Origin: Proteobacteria bacterium SG_bin9
GTDB lineage: Bacteria; Pseudomonadota; Alphaproteobacteria; Rhizobiales; Xanthobacteraceae
Assembly (NCBI GenBank): GCA_002083525.1
Contig: LWDM01000079.1
Location: 59,326 to 123,325 of the forward strand
Length of the DNA stretch: 64,000 nucleotides
Direction of reading: 5' to 3'
The notes beneath the pieces were generated by a model. It was not told the DNA's origin and did not search any database. It saw only the letters and a program-made list of their open reading frames with translations. Both the position numbers and the translations under genes were made by a program. Positions 32,663 through 41,251 of the stretch are shown here, piece after piece; position 1 is the first letter of the stretch, and each line of letters begins with the position of its first letter.

Positions 32663-33568
32663 TCAGGACTTCTGCTTGCGCAGACCGTCGACGAACTTGA
32701 TGAGCTCGACCACCGGCTCGTAAGCCTTGTGATCGACTTCGACGAACGGCATTTGCTTGCCCTGATAGATGTTATCGAAAGTCGCCTTGTCCTTGGTCGA
32801 GATCTCGAGCACGGCCTTCTTGATCGCGGCCTTCAGGTCGGCCGGAAGGTCGGTGAGATAGGCCATCGGCGAGTTCACGATCTGATCCGACTTCAGGATG
32901 ATGCGGAAGTCGGCTGCTTTCGCCATGCCCTTGCGCTCCATGCGCAGGAGGTTCGATTCATTTTCGTCGTTCCACCAGTTGAATGCCGCGTCGCAGGTGC
33001 CCTGCCCGACGGCGATCACTGCATTCTCGTGGCTACCGGAGTAGATGACCTTGGAGAAGAAGGTCTCGGGATCGATGCCGAGCTGATGCATTGCGTAGCG
33101 CGGAACGTTGTTGCCCGAGGTCGAGTTCGGATCGACGAGGCAGAGGTTTTTGCCCTTCAGATCCTTGATGTCCTTGAAGCTCGTGTCGCTCTTTACGTAG
33201 AGCACCGAGTAGTAACCCTTGGTGCCGTCACCACTGACTTCGATGGCAAACGGCTCGACCTTGGCGCCGACGACGCGGGCGCGCGCGTAAGACGCCGGTC
33301 CGTACATGGCGATGTGGATGTTGCCGGCGCGCTGACCTTCGATCACCGCCGCATAGTCGTTGGCGATACGGAGTGTGACCTTGGTGCCGAGTTCCTTCGA
33401 GAGGTAGTTGGCGAACGGCGTCCAGCGGTCGCTGGTGCCCGATGCGTTCTCGTCCGGAACCTTGGCGAACACGAGCTCCGGATACTTCGCTTTCCAGTCC
33501 TGCGCCGACCCGGCGGAAGCCGAGTACGCCAGTGCGGCGGCAGCGATAATAAGGCGGCGGGTGATCAT
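32663..33568 (-). CDS. phnD: Phosphonate-binding periplasmic protein PhnD
   Basis: Binding protein of 301 residues. ATG at 33568 follows AGAGG, and the first ~23 residues are a signal peptide (ITRRLIIAAAALAYSASAGS, then AQ). Ligand-site segments typical of PhnD include YAAVIEGQRAGNIHIAMYGP near residue 75, CLVDPNSTSGNNVPRYAM near 142 and SGSHENAVIAVGQGTCDAAF near 170. It feeds phosphonates to PhnC-PhnE1E2. Confidence 0.94.
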   Translation of the reverse strand: MITRRLIIAAAALAYSASAGSAQDWKAKYPELVFAKVPDENASGTSDRWTPFANYLSKELGTKVTLRIANDYAAVIEGQRAGNIHIAMYGPASYARARVVGAKVEPFAIEVSGDGTKGYYSVLYVKSDTSFKDIKDLKGKNLCLVDPNSTSGNNVPRYAMHQLGIDPETFFSKVIYSGSHENAVIAVGQGTCDAAFNWWNDENESNLLRMERKGMAKAADFRIILKSDQIVNSPMAYLTDLPADLKAAIKKAVLEISTKDKATFDNIYQGKQMPFVEVDHKAYEPVVELIKFVDGLRKQKS

Positions 33569-33659
33569 GAGTGCCTCTGTCCTGTTCGATGAACGTTTGA
33601 TGGTTGCAGCTCTCTTGGCGGAACTGATTGATGCGACGCGATGTGGTCCGATGTGACGA

Positions 33660-34472
33660 TCAGGCGGCGGCAACGCCGACGGCTGCAGCTGCGGGAGCTT
33701 CGATACCCTGCTCCGGCGACACGCCCATGACTTCGCCGGCCTCGAGATCGTAAAGTTCGCGTGCGATCTGGTCGGTCAGCATCGCTGGTGCACCGTCGAA
33801 CACGATCTTGCCGGCCGACATGCCGAGCAGCCGGTCGCAGTAGGTGCGCGCGAGATCGAGCGAGTGCAGATTGCAGATCACGGTAATGCCGAAGTGCTTG
33901 TTGATGCGCAGCAGCGCGTCCATCACGACGCGGGTATTGCGCGGATCGAGCGATGCGATCGGCTCGTCGGCGAGAATGATATCCGGCTCCTGTACCAGGG
34001 CGCGGGCGATCGCGACACGCTGTTGCTGACCGCCGGAGAGATGGTCGGCGCGCTGGGCCGCCATCGGCATCATGTCGAAATGTTCGAGCGCCGAGATGGC
34101 AATGGCTTTGTCGTCATCCGGCCAGATTTGCAGGAGCGAGCGCCAGGTCGGCACGCCCGAGAGGCGACCCATGAGGACGTTGGTCAGAACATCGAGACGG
34201 CCGACCAGGTTGAACTGCTGGAAGATCATGGCCGAGCGGGAGCGCCAGCGGCGCAGATCGTTGCCCTTCAGCGCCGTGACGTCGACGCCCTCGAACATCA
34301 CCCGGCCTTCGGTCGGTTCGACCAGACGATTGATGCTGCGCAGCAGCGTGGACTTGCCGGCGCCCGAGCGCCCGATCACTCCAATGAAGCTGCCACGCTC
34401 GACAGAAAAGGTTGCCTGATCGACAGCGGTCTTGGTGCCGAAGCGGCACGTCAACCCTTCTACCTGCAGCAT
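33660..34472 (-). CDS. phnC: Phosphonate ABC transporter ATPase PhnC
   Basis: ABC ATPase of 270 residues. ATG at 34472 follows GCGGAG, so the 12-residue extension is rejected. Walker A is IGRSGAGKSTLLRSINRLVE near residue 34, the signature is HLSGGQQQRVAIARALVQE near 140, Walker B is IILADEPIASLDPRNTRVV near 160. First gene of the phnCDEE operon; a Pho box lies 57 bp upstream. Confidence 0.94.
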   Translation of the reverse strand: MLQVEGLTCRFGTKTAVDQATFSVERGSFIGVIGRSGAGKSTLLRSINRLVEPTEGRVMFEGVDVTALKGNDLRRWRSRSAMIFQQFNLVGRLDVLTNVLMGRLSGVPTWRSLLQIWPDDDKAIAISALEHFDMMPMAAQRADHLSGGQQQRVAIARALVQEPDIILADEPIASLDPRNTRVVMDALLRINKHFGITVICNLHSLDLARTYCDRLLGMSAGKIVFDGAPAMLTDQIARELYDLEAGEVMGVSPEQGIEAPAAAAVGVAAA

Positions 34473-34528
34473 GAAAATCTCCGCTGGCCTCGTTAAGGTC
34501 TGGGCCAAGGGTGATATTCAACACTTAT

Positions 34529-34546
34529 GTGACAGCCGTATTTCAG
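34529..34546 (-). promoter_or_regulatory. Pho box upstream of phnC
   Basis: On the minus strand: CTGAAAT-ACGG-CTGTCAC, matching 5 and 6 of 7 PhoB half-site positions at the correct 11-bp spacing. It sits 57 bp before the phnC start, nearly the same distance as the phnG Pho box from its gene. Confidence 0.6.
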
Positions 34547-34613
34547 CGGCGGGCCGGATTCACTGCTTTCAGCAGCCGCTGTTTTAGGCAGGTGAATGAG
34601 CACAACGCTTGAT

Positions 34614-34631
34614 CTGTCATTTATTTGTAAT
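34614..34631 (+). promoter_or_regulatory. Pho box upstream of the plus-strand phn genes
   Basis: CTGTCAT-TTAT-TTGTAAT on the plus strand: the first half-site is a perfect match and the second matches five of seven. It lies 88 bp before the hexapeptide transferase start. A weaker third repeat (ATGTCGC, 34636-34642) continues the 11-bp phase. Confidence 0.62.
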
Positions 34632-34718
34632 CCAAATGTCGCACTCCGACTGGACAAGAAACGCAACGGCGCCGGGCGTCATCACATTTCCAAATACCCT
34701 CTTTGAGGTCGAACACGC

Positions 34719-35354
34719 ATGGCCGGAAAGAATCTCTCGACAACGCCGCTGGTTGACCCTTCCGCCAGCCTGCAATCATCGAAACTCGGTGCTTACTGCG
34801 AAGTCGGTGCGCGTACGTCCCTCGTCGAAGTGTCGATGGACGACTATTCCTATGTCGTGAACGACAGCCAGATTGCTTACGCAACAATCGGCAAGTTCTG
34901 CTCGATTGCCGCAATGACGCGCATCAATCCGGGCAATCACCCCATGCAGCGCGCCACTCAGTCGCACTTCACCTATCGCGCCAGTGCCTACTTTCCGGGT
35001 GAACTGGACGACGAGCCTTTTTTCAACTGGCGCCGCGCGCATCACATCAATATCGGACATGACGTTTGGATCGGGCACGGCGCCATCATTTTGCCGGGCC
35101 GCAATGTCGGCATCGGTGCGGTGATCGCCGCGGGCGCCATCGTCACCAAGGACGTCCCCGCCTACACCATCGTTGCGGGCAACCCTGCGCGAATCATACG
35201 GCGGCGATTCTCGCAGGCGATCGAAGAAAAACTTGTCGCCCTGCGCTGGTGGGACTGGAGCCATGACGAACTCCGCCGCGCCTTGCCCGATTTCCGCAAT
35301 CTCGCTATCGAAGATTTCGTTTCCAAGTACGAACGCGCGAGCGTCGCCGGCTAG
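34719..35354 (+). CDS. Phosphonate-locus hexapeptide-repeat acetyltransferase
   Basis: Left-handed beta-helix transferase of 211 residues, of the family found next to phn genes (phosphonate metabolism hexapeptide protein). LGAYCEVGARTSLVEVSMDD, then YSYVVNDSQIAYATIGKFCS, MTRINPGNHPMQRATQSHFT and HDVWIGHGAIILPGRNVGIG are typical. It may acetylate aminoalkylphosphonates, as PhnO does by a different fold; no phnO is present. It leads a plus-strand unit with the second phnM-like gene (23 bp downstream) and DUF1045. Confidence 0.87.
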   Translation: MAGKNLSTTPLVDPSASLQSSKLGAYCEVGARTSLVEVSMDDYSYVVNDSQIAYATIGKFCSIAAMTRINPGNHPMQRATQSHFTYRASAYFPGELDDEPFFNWRRAHHINIGHDVWIGHGAIILPGRNVGIGAVIAAGAIVTKDVPAYTIVAGNPARIIRRRFSQAIEEKLVALRWWDWSHDELRRALPDFRNLAIEDFVSKYERASVAG

Positions 35355-35377
35355 GCTTTCAGAGGCTCATCCAGATC

Positions 35378-36568
35378 ATGACCGATATCGTCATTCGCGG
35401 CGGCCGCACGCTCGTCGAACAAGAACTGGTCGAGGCATCTGTCGCCATCAGCGGCAAGACGATCTCTGCCGTACAGTCCCCCGCCGCCCGGGCAGGCGTT
35501 GAGATCGATGCCAAGGGCTTGTTGGCGCTGCCGGGCATCGTCGATCTGCACGGCGACGCCTTCGAGCGGCAGATGATGCCACGCCCCGGCGTTGGCTTCC
35601 CGATTGATGTGGCGCTCGTCGACAGCGACCGCCAGGCGATCGCCAACGGCATCACCACTGTCTTTCACGCTACCACCTGGTCGTGGGAACCGGGCCTGCG
35701 CGGCGCCGACAATGCACGCAAGCTGATTGACGCCATCGAGGCGCAGCGCCCTCACCTCGCCGCCGACACGCGCTTTCATCTGCGACAGGAAACCTACAAC
35801 ATCGATGCAGAAGAGACGATCATCGAATGGCTGAAGGCCGGCCGCATCGATCTCCTCGCCTTCAACGATCACATGAGCTCGATCGCGGCCGATATGGCGC
35901 GGCCGCAAAAGCGAGCGCAGATGGCGGAGCGCGCCGGCCTGAACGCCGACGAGTTCAACGAGCTCGTAAAGCGCATCGTGACCCGCAAGGATGAAGTCCC
36001 CGGCTCGATCGCGCGCCTTGCGGCTGCGGGTGTGGCCAGCGGAACGCCGATGCTGTCACATGACGACAGCTCACCGGAAATGCGCCGCGCCTTTCGTGCC
36101 ATGGGCGTGACGATCGCGGAATTCCCGATCAACGTACCGACCGCGCAGGAAGCTGCGCAGGCCGGTGAGTACATCGTGTTCGGTGCGCCGAATGTCGTGC
36201 GCGGCGGCAGCCACACTGGCTGGACCAAAGCCGCCGATATGATTGCTCAAGGCCTCTGCTCCGTTCTCGCATCCGACTACTACTATCCGGCGCAGCTGCT
36301 CGCGGCATTCCGGCTTGCAGCCGATCACGTCCTGCCGCTCGGCCGTGCCTGGTCGCTGATTTCCGAGAAGCCGGCGCGCGCCGCCGGTATGACCGATCGC
36401 GGACGCATCGCTGATGGCGCGCGCGCCGACATCCTTCTGGTCGACCCTGCCGAAGCCCTGCGTCCGCGCATCGTCGCGGTGATCGCCGCGGGTCGTATCG
36501 TCCATCTGACTGACATCGAGCGCGTGCAGCGAACCGGCACGGTGTCGCAAAGCATTGCCGCAGCGTGA
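35378..36568 (+). CDS. Second PhnM-like alkylphosphonate amidohydrolase
   Basis: Amidohydrolase-fold protein of 396 residues, divergent from the operon copy of PhnM. It keeps the fold and metal motifs (GIVDLHGDAFERQMMPRPGV near residue 54, AFNDHMSS near 164, LSHDDSS near 226, VLASDYYYPAQLLAAF near 298), but where PhnM has IELHTDHLEAHYVPRPKVYW this protein has VDLHGDAFERQMMPRPGVGF. It probably acts on a related ribosyl-phosphonate or nucleotide intermediate, or is a PhnM isoenzyme. It is followed 23 bp later by the DUF1045 gene. Confidence 0.85.
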   Translation: MTDIVIRGGRTLVEQELVEASVAISGKTISAVQSPAARAGVEIDAKGLLALPGIVDLHGDAFERQMMPRPGVGFPIDVALVDSDRQAIANGITTVFHATTWSWEPGLRGADNARKLIDAIEAQRPHLAADTRFHLRQETYNIDAEETIIEWLKAGRIDLLAFNDHMSSIAADMARPQKRAQMAERAGLNADEFNELVKRIVTRKDEVPGSIARLAAAGVASGTPMLSHDDSSPEMRRAFRAMGVTIAEFPINVPTAQEAAQAGEYIVFGAPNVVRGGSHTGWTKAADMIAQGLCSVLASDYYYPAQLLAAFRLAADHVLPLGRAWSLISEKPARAAGMTDRGRIADGARADILLVDPAEALRPRIVAVIAAGRIVHLTDIERVQRTGTVSQSIAAA

Positions 36569-36591
36569 GCGTCGGATAACATTGTAGCCGC

Positions 36592-37287
36592 ATGTCCGAG
36601 CAGCCGCGCTACGCCATCTATTTTGTCCCCGCAGCCGACAGCGCGCTCTACCGCTTTGGCGCAGCCCTGCTCGGCCACGATGCGCTCGGGAGGACGGACG
36701 TCGCTCAGCCGCAGGCGATGATCGACGCCATTCCGGATTGGCACACACTCACCGACGATCCGCGCCGTTACGGCTTTCACGCAACCCTAAAGGCCCCGTT
36801 CTATCTCGCAACAGGCGCTAACGAAGCCGAACTCATTGCCGCGTTCGATAAGTTCGCTGCAACGCCGCGCGCTATTCCAACCATCACGCCCGTGGTGAAG
36901 CTGCTTCGATTCTTCGTGGCCATTGTCAACGACGCACCGAACCGCGATCTCACGGCCCTCGCCGACGCTTGCGTAACCGACTTCGAATCGTTCCGCGCAC
37001 CGTTGAGTGAGAAGGACCGCGCGCGGCGGCTGAAGTCAAAGCTCACGGACAATCAGATCGCCCTGCTCGACCGCTGGGGCTATCCTTACGTGTTCGAAGA
37101 GTTCTTCTTCCACATGAGTCTGACCGGCCGGATCGCGGCCGAACCGCAACGGATCGCCGAGCTGCTCGCGACGCGGTTCGCCGCCATCAATCAGCGCTCA
37201 CTCGCGGTCGATCGCCTGGCCTTGCTGCGACAAGACGATCCGACTGCGCGATTCGTCACCATCCGGCACCTTGCCTTGACGGCCTGA
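36592..37287 (+). CDS. DUF1045 phosphonate metabolism protein (2H phosphoesterase-like)
   Basis: Protein of 231 residues, of the family named 'putative phosphonate metabolism protein'. Two H-x-S/T motifs of the 2H phosphoesterase fold are visible: H63-A-T in YGFHATLKAPF and H174-M-S in EFFFHMSLTGRI, separated by about 110 residues, so the fold and active site appear intact. In this locus no phnP gene (cyclic ribose phosphate phosphodiesterase) is seen; a 2H enzyme is a reasonable candidate to open the cyclic phosphate that PhnJ makes. That role is inference. Confidence 0.85.
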   Translation: MSEQPRYAIYFVPAADSALYRFGAALLGHDALGRTDVAQPQAMIDAIPDWHTLTDDPRRYGFHATLKAPFYLATGANEAELIAAFDKFAATPRAIPTITPVVKLLRFFVAIVNDAPNRDLTALADACVTDFESFRAPLSEKDRARRLKSKLTDNQIALLDRWGYPYVFEEFFFHMSLTGRIAAEPQRIAELLATRFAAINQRSLAVDRLALLRQDDPTARFVTIRHLALTA

Positions 37288-37376
37288 TTGTCGTTGCTAG
37301 CTGCAGCGCAACAAGCCTGTGCTTGACCTCCCCGCTGTGCCATGGATTGATCCGAATTCTTTCGGGACTGGAATGC

Positions 37377-38234
37377 ATGACGCAGATCAATGGATCGGCC
37401 GCCGCAATTACCGGCGCGGCCAGCGGTATCGGCCAGGCACTGGCACTCGAACTCGCCGCACGCGGCTGCGATCTCGCGCTCGCCGACCGTGACGAAAGCG
37501 GCCTCAAGGAGACTGCCGCGCAAGTGAAGGCCAAGTATTCGCGCAACGTCTCGACCCATCGCACCGACGTCAGTCAGCCCACAGAGATCGAGGCCTTTGC
37601 CAAGGCCGCCGCGCAAAGCCACCCGAAACTCAACATCTTGATCAACAATGCCGGCATCGCCCTCTTCGGCCAGTTTCACGAGGTCAGTCAGCAGCAGATC
37701 GAGACGTTGATGGGCATCAATTTCTGGGGCGTCGTGCACGGTGTACGATCGTTCATGCCGCAACTCGAACGGCAGCAGGAAGCGCACATCGTCAACATCT
37801 CGAGCATCTTCGGCATTATCGCCCCGCCCGGCCAGACCGCCTACGCAGCAGCGAAGTTTGCCGTGCGTGGATTTTCGGAAAGCCTGCGGCACGAGCTTGA
37901 ACTGAACAAGAGTCTGGTGCGGCTCTCGGTCGTGCATCCCGGCGGAGTTGCGACAAAGATCGCGCGCAACGCGACCATGGGAGCATCGATCACTGACAAC
38001 GAGCGGCGATCAACCTCCATCGACCGGTTTGAAGCCGTGGCCAAGACAACGCCAGCAGCTGCGGCCCAACGCATCATCGCCGGCATCGAGAAGAACGAGA
38101 AGCGCATCCTGATCGGTGGCGACGCCCGCTTTATGGATCTGCTTCAGCGCTTTCGGCCGTCGTCGTACTGGGCGACCATCCAGCGTCGCATCGAGAAGAT
38201 GCACGGCGCGGCGATCAAGCCGTCAGGCAAGTGA
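37377..38234 (+). CDS. Short-chain dehydrogenase/reductase
   Basis: SDR of 285 residues. ATG at 37377 (MTQINGSAAAITG) is chosen over an upstream TTG. The cofactor motif is ITGAASGIGQALALELAARG near residue 11, NNAGIALFGQF near 91, and the Tyr/Lys pair is in GQTAYAAAKFAVRGFSESLR near 155. The RIIAGIEKNEKRILIGGDAR tail resembles short-chain acetoin or membrane-associated dehydrogenases. It ends 5 bp before the convergent cyclase gene. It may be transcribed with the phn plus-strand unit, but a 90-bp gap argues for independence. Substrate unknown. Confidence 0.85.
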   Translation: MTQINGSAAAITGAASGIGQALALELAARGCDLALADRDESGLKETAAQVKAKYSRNVSTHRTDVSQPTEIEAFAKAAAQSHPKLNILINNAGIALFGQFHEVSQQQIETLMGINFWGVVHGVRSFMPQLERQQEAHIVNISSIFGIIAPPGQTAYAAAKFAVRGFSESLRHELELNKSLVRLSVVHPGGVATKIARNATMGASITDNERRSTSIDRFEAVAKTTPAAAAQRIIAGIEKNEKRILIGGDARFMDLLQRFRPSSYWATIQRRIEKMHGAAIKPSGK

Positions 38235-38239
38235 TGGCA

Positions 38240-39505
38240 TCACGCCTGAGCGAGCACGTCCGGATCGAGCGCAAACAGCTCCTGCGGCCGGCCGACGCCG
38301 CGCAAGGCGTAACGTCCGACTGACACAAGCCGCCCCTTATTGTTACCGACATCGGCGAACGCGCTTGAGATCAAGACGGGTTGCTCGATCGAACGGCACA
38401 TAGCAGCGATCCGGCTGACCTCGTTGACGGCCGGTCCGATCACCGTGAAGTCGAGCCGATCCTCGCTGCCGATATTACCGTAGAACATTTCGCCGACGTG
38501 CAGTCCGAGATACATGTCGGTCACCGGCAAGCCTTCCGCGGCGCGACGCTCGTTGACGACACGGATGCTTCCCTGCGCCGTGATGCTGGCGTCAAGCGCG
38601 GCGGCGCAGGCGTGACGCCGATCCTCGCCGGTGAAGATCGCGAGCGTTCCATCGCCGACGAACTTCAGCACGTCGCCGCCGTGCTCGTGGATCGCCGAAA
38701 CCACGGCATCCGCGTACTCGCTCAGCAGCGGGATCACGTGCTGCGGCATGGTATCGGTGATGCGCGTGAAGCCGCGCAAATCGCTGAACCAGACCACGGC
38801 GTCGATGGTGTCCGAGACACCGCGCATGATGCCCCCGTTGAGCACCCGGCGCGCCGCATCGTTGCCGAGATAGGTCTGCATCAACGTTTCGGTCATGCGG
38901 GCGAGCGACACTGATTTGATGGCCAGTGCGAGAAACGGCAGCAAACGCTGAAGCGCCGTAACGTGTTCGTCTGCGTAGCCATCGAAGCTCTTCGTCGTCC
39001 ATGACGAATAGAGGCAGTCCATATCGGCAATGCTGCCTGCCTCGGCAAAGTAGTTCACGATGGCGATGTAGTCCGTATGCCCTTCGTCATGCAACTCAGG
39101 AAAGATACCAAACTCAGTCAGCGTCGATGGCAAAAGACGACGGCGCAGCAACGACGCGCCATCCTCGCGCAACCGGAAAAACGGACTCTGACGCCACATG
39201 TCGTTGGGAAACGGGCTTTTGCGCCATCGGTCCGCGTCAGCCTCGTTTCCAGGCTTCGGGATGAATCGCGACGAGCGTCCATACGGCTTTTCCGGCTGAA
39301 TCGAGGCACTGCTCGTCCAGGCAAACAGACGTCCCTCATGCACGGGATGCAGGGTATCGATGAACACGTTCACACGGTCGACGGGAATTCCTGCCGCGCG
39401 CACCCGCTCGCAGAAGCCCTTCAGCAGGGTTGCCTCGGTTTGCCCGGTCAGGCCGGCCTCAACAATCCAGGATACAAGCTGAGCGAGCTGGGGCTCCGAA
39501 ACCAT
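38240..39505 (-). CDS. Class III adenylate/guanylate cyclase
   Basis: Protein of 421 residues. The N-terminal ~215 residues form a sensor-like region without transmembrane helices (contains PFPNDMWRQSPFFRLREDG). The C-terminal catalytic domain has metal Asp in VWFSDLRGFTRITD near 238, HGGDVLKFVGDGTLAIF near 278-294 with the second metal Asp, and LDFTVIGPAVNEVSRIAAM near 353, where the transition-state Asn and Arg are intact. The domain therefore looks active and would make cAMP as a soluble enzyme. The signal sensed is unknown. It lies downstream of the GMC gene by 87 bp. Confidence 0.88.
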   Translation of the reverse strand: MVSEPQLAQLVSWIVEAGLTGQTEATLLKGFCERVRAAGIPVDRVNVFIDTLHPVHEGRLFAWTSSASIQPEKPYGRSSRFIPKPGNEADADRWRKSPFPNDMWRQSPFFRLREDGASLLRRRLLPSTLTEFGIFPELHDEGHTDYIAIVNYFAEAGSIADMDCLYSSWTTKSFDGYADEHVTALQRLLPFLALAIKSVSLARMTETLMQTYLGNDAARRVLNGGIMRGVSDTIDAVVWFSDLRGFTRITDTMPQHVIPLLSEYADAVVSAIHEHGGDVLKFVGDGTLAIFTGEDRRHACAAALDASITAQGSIRVVNERRAAEGLPVTDMYLGLHVGEMFYGNIGSEDRLDFTVIGPAVNEVSRIAAMCRSIEQPVLISSAFADVGNNKGRLVSVGRYALRGVGRPQELFALDPDVLAQA

Positions 39506-39592
39506 GCATCAATCCATAGCGACGACGTCGTCGCGGGCGATTATGCCATCACCCAGCGCACCGCGCGAGTGGCCATGTCATCATGGCAGGCC

Positions 39593-41242
39593 TTACGCAT
39601 TCATGCGGCTGACAAACACATCGTTGTTCGGCGCGCTGCGGCCGCGAATAAGGTCGGAGGCTTTGTCAGCGATCATCATGGTCGATGCGTTCAAATTAGC
39701 CGATATCATGCGCGGCATGATCGAGGCGTCTATCACGCGCAGATTCTGCAGCCCATGCACTCTCAGCTCATCGTCGACAACAGCCCACTTGCTCTCGGCC
39801 GGGCCCATGCGGCACGAGCATCCGGGATGAAACGTCGTCTGGCCGCGCGCGGTCGCCGCCGCCAAAAACTCATCATCGGTCTGAACACCCGGCCCCGGAA
39901 AGTCCTCGCGCTCATAGTATTGGGCGAGAGGCACGGATGCGAGCAGCCGCCGCGCCAGCCGCATACCCGCGACCACGACCCGGCGATCGATCTCCTCAAC
40001 CAGATAGTTGGTCTGGATGATCGGCGCCTCAAACGGATCGGCGGAACGGCAACGGACATAACCTCGGCTCTCGGGCCGCTGCTGCCAGGCCGCCACCGTC
40101 ATCCCGGGTTCGTCCTCGAGCTTCCCCTGCTCACCTTCCTTGTAGCTCGCCGGCGTAAACGTCAGTTGCAAGTCGGAACTCTCCGTCGTCTCGCCGGAAT
40201 GCCAGAAGCAGTAGACCATGGTCGGCGAGAGCGAGAGAATTCCGCGCCGCGTGATCGCCCACTTCATGGCTTCAACGGCAAGGTTGAGGCCGCGTGCACG
40301 CTCGTTGACCGTCTTGATGTTCTTGACGCGCGCGACCGAGCGCGGCGCGTAGTGATCCTGCAGTCCCTCGCCCACACCGGGAAGTGCATGCCGTACGTCG
40401 ATGCCGAGCGATTGCAGCAGTTCGGGCGATCCCACGCCGGACAGCTGAAGCAGCTGTGGCGAGTTATACGCACCGCCTGAGAGGATCACCTCCTTGCGCG
40501 CGCGTACCTCCACGGGCGCCCCGCCTCGCCCACCTCTGGTGTAGCGCACACCAACAGCGCGCTTGCCTTCGAACACAATCTCGGTTGCATGCGCATGCGT
40601 GCGGACATGAACGTTTCCGCGTTCCTTCGCAGGTCGCAGGAAAGCAGTTGCTGCGCTAACGCGGCGCCCATTGTGAATCGTGCGCTGCGCGTAGGCGACG
40701 CCCTCCTGCGTATTGCCGTTGTAGTCGGGATTGCGCGGAATACCGAGGCTGATAGCACCTGCGATAAATGCTTCGCACAGCGGATCCTTCCACTGCATAT
40801 CGGTAACAGTCAGACCGCCATCGCGGCCACGGAACGTTGCATCGCCCTCGCCGATGCGCCGTTCCAACCGCTTGAAGTACGGCAACACATCGGCGTAGCC
40901 CCAGCCGCGGTTGCCAAGCTGCGCCCAGGTGTCGAAATCCTGATGCTGACCGCGGTTGTAGATGTGCCCGTTGATCGAGCTCGAACCGCCAAGCGTCTTG
41001 CCGCGCGGCGAGTAGATGCGCCGACCGCCGGTCCAGGGGCCCGGCTCCTGCTGGTAACACCAGTTGATGCTGCTGTTGTAGAACGTCTTGATGAAACCGG
41101 CGGGCAGATGAATGTACGGATGCCAGTCACTCGGTCCGGCTTCGAGGACACAAACCATCGTCCCGGCATCTTCGCTCAGCCGGTTGGCAAGCACGCAACC
41201 AGCCGAACCTGCACCAACAATCACGTAATCGAACGTATCCAT
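39593..41242 (-). CDS. GMC-family FAD oxidoreductase (choline dehydrogenase-like)
   Basis: Flavoenzyme of 549 residues, normal for the family. The N-terminal FAD motif is YVIVGAGSAGCVLANRLSED near residue 6, GKTLGGSSSINGHIYNRGQ near 84 and GAYNSPQLLQLSGVG near 257; the C-terminal catalytic region is FHPGCSCRMGPAESKWAVVD near 470 and VIDASIMPRMISANLNAST. It oxidises an alcohol with FAD; the substrate is unknown. It lies 9 bp after the isopropylmalate/tartrate dehydrogenase-like gene, in one operon with it. Confidence 0.92.
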   Translation of the reverse strand: MDTFDYVIVGAGSAGCVLANRLSEDAGTMVCVLEAGPSDWHPYIHLPAGFIKTFYNSSINWCYQQEPGPWTGGRRIYSPRGKTLGGSSSINGHIYNRGQHQDFDTWAQLGNRGWGYADVLPYFKRLERRIGEGDATFRGRDGGLTVTDMQWKDPLCEAFIAGAISLGIPRNPDYNGNTQEGVAYAQRTIHNGRRVSAATAFLRPAKERGNVHVRTHAHATEIVFEGKRAVGVRYTRGGRGGAPVEVRARKEVILSGGAYNSPQLLQLSGVGSPELLQSLGIDVRHALPGVGEGLQDHYAPRSVARVKNIKTVNERARGLNLAVEAMKWAITRRGILSLSPTMVYCFWHSGETTESSDLQLTFTPASYKEGEQGKLEDEPGMTVAAWQQRPESRGYVRCRSADPFEAPIIQTNYLVEEIDRRVVVAGMRLARRLLASVPLAQYYEREDFPGPGVQTDDEFLAAATARGQTTFHPGCSCRMGPAESKWAVVDDELRVHGLQNLRVIDASIMPRMISANLNASTMMIADKASDLIRGRSAPNNDVFVSRMNA

Positions 41243-41251
41243 TGCGTTATC

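Noticed and set aside
38240..39505. Loss of a substrate residue in the cyclase (Pro where many cyclases have Asp after FTVIG)
   Set aside because: That position is not one of the metal or transition-state residues; both metal Asp and the Asn/Arg pair are intact, so inactivity is not supported.
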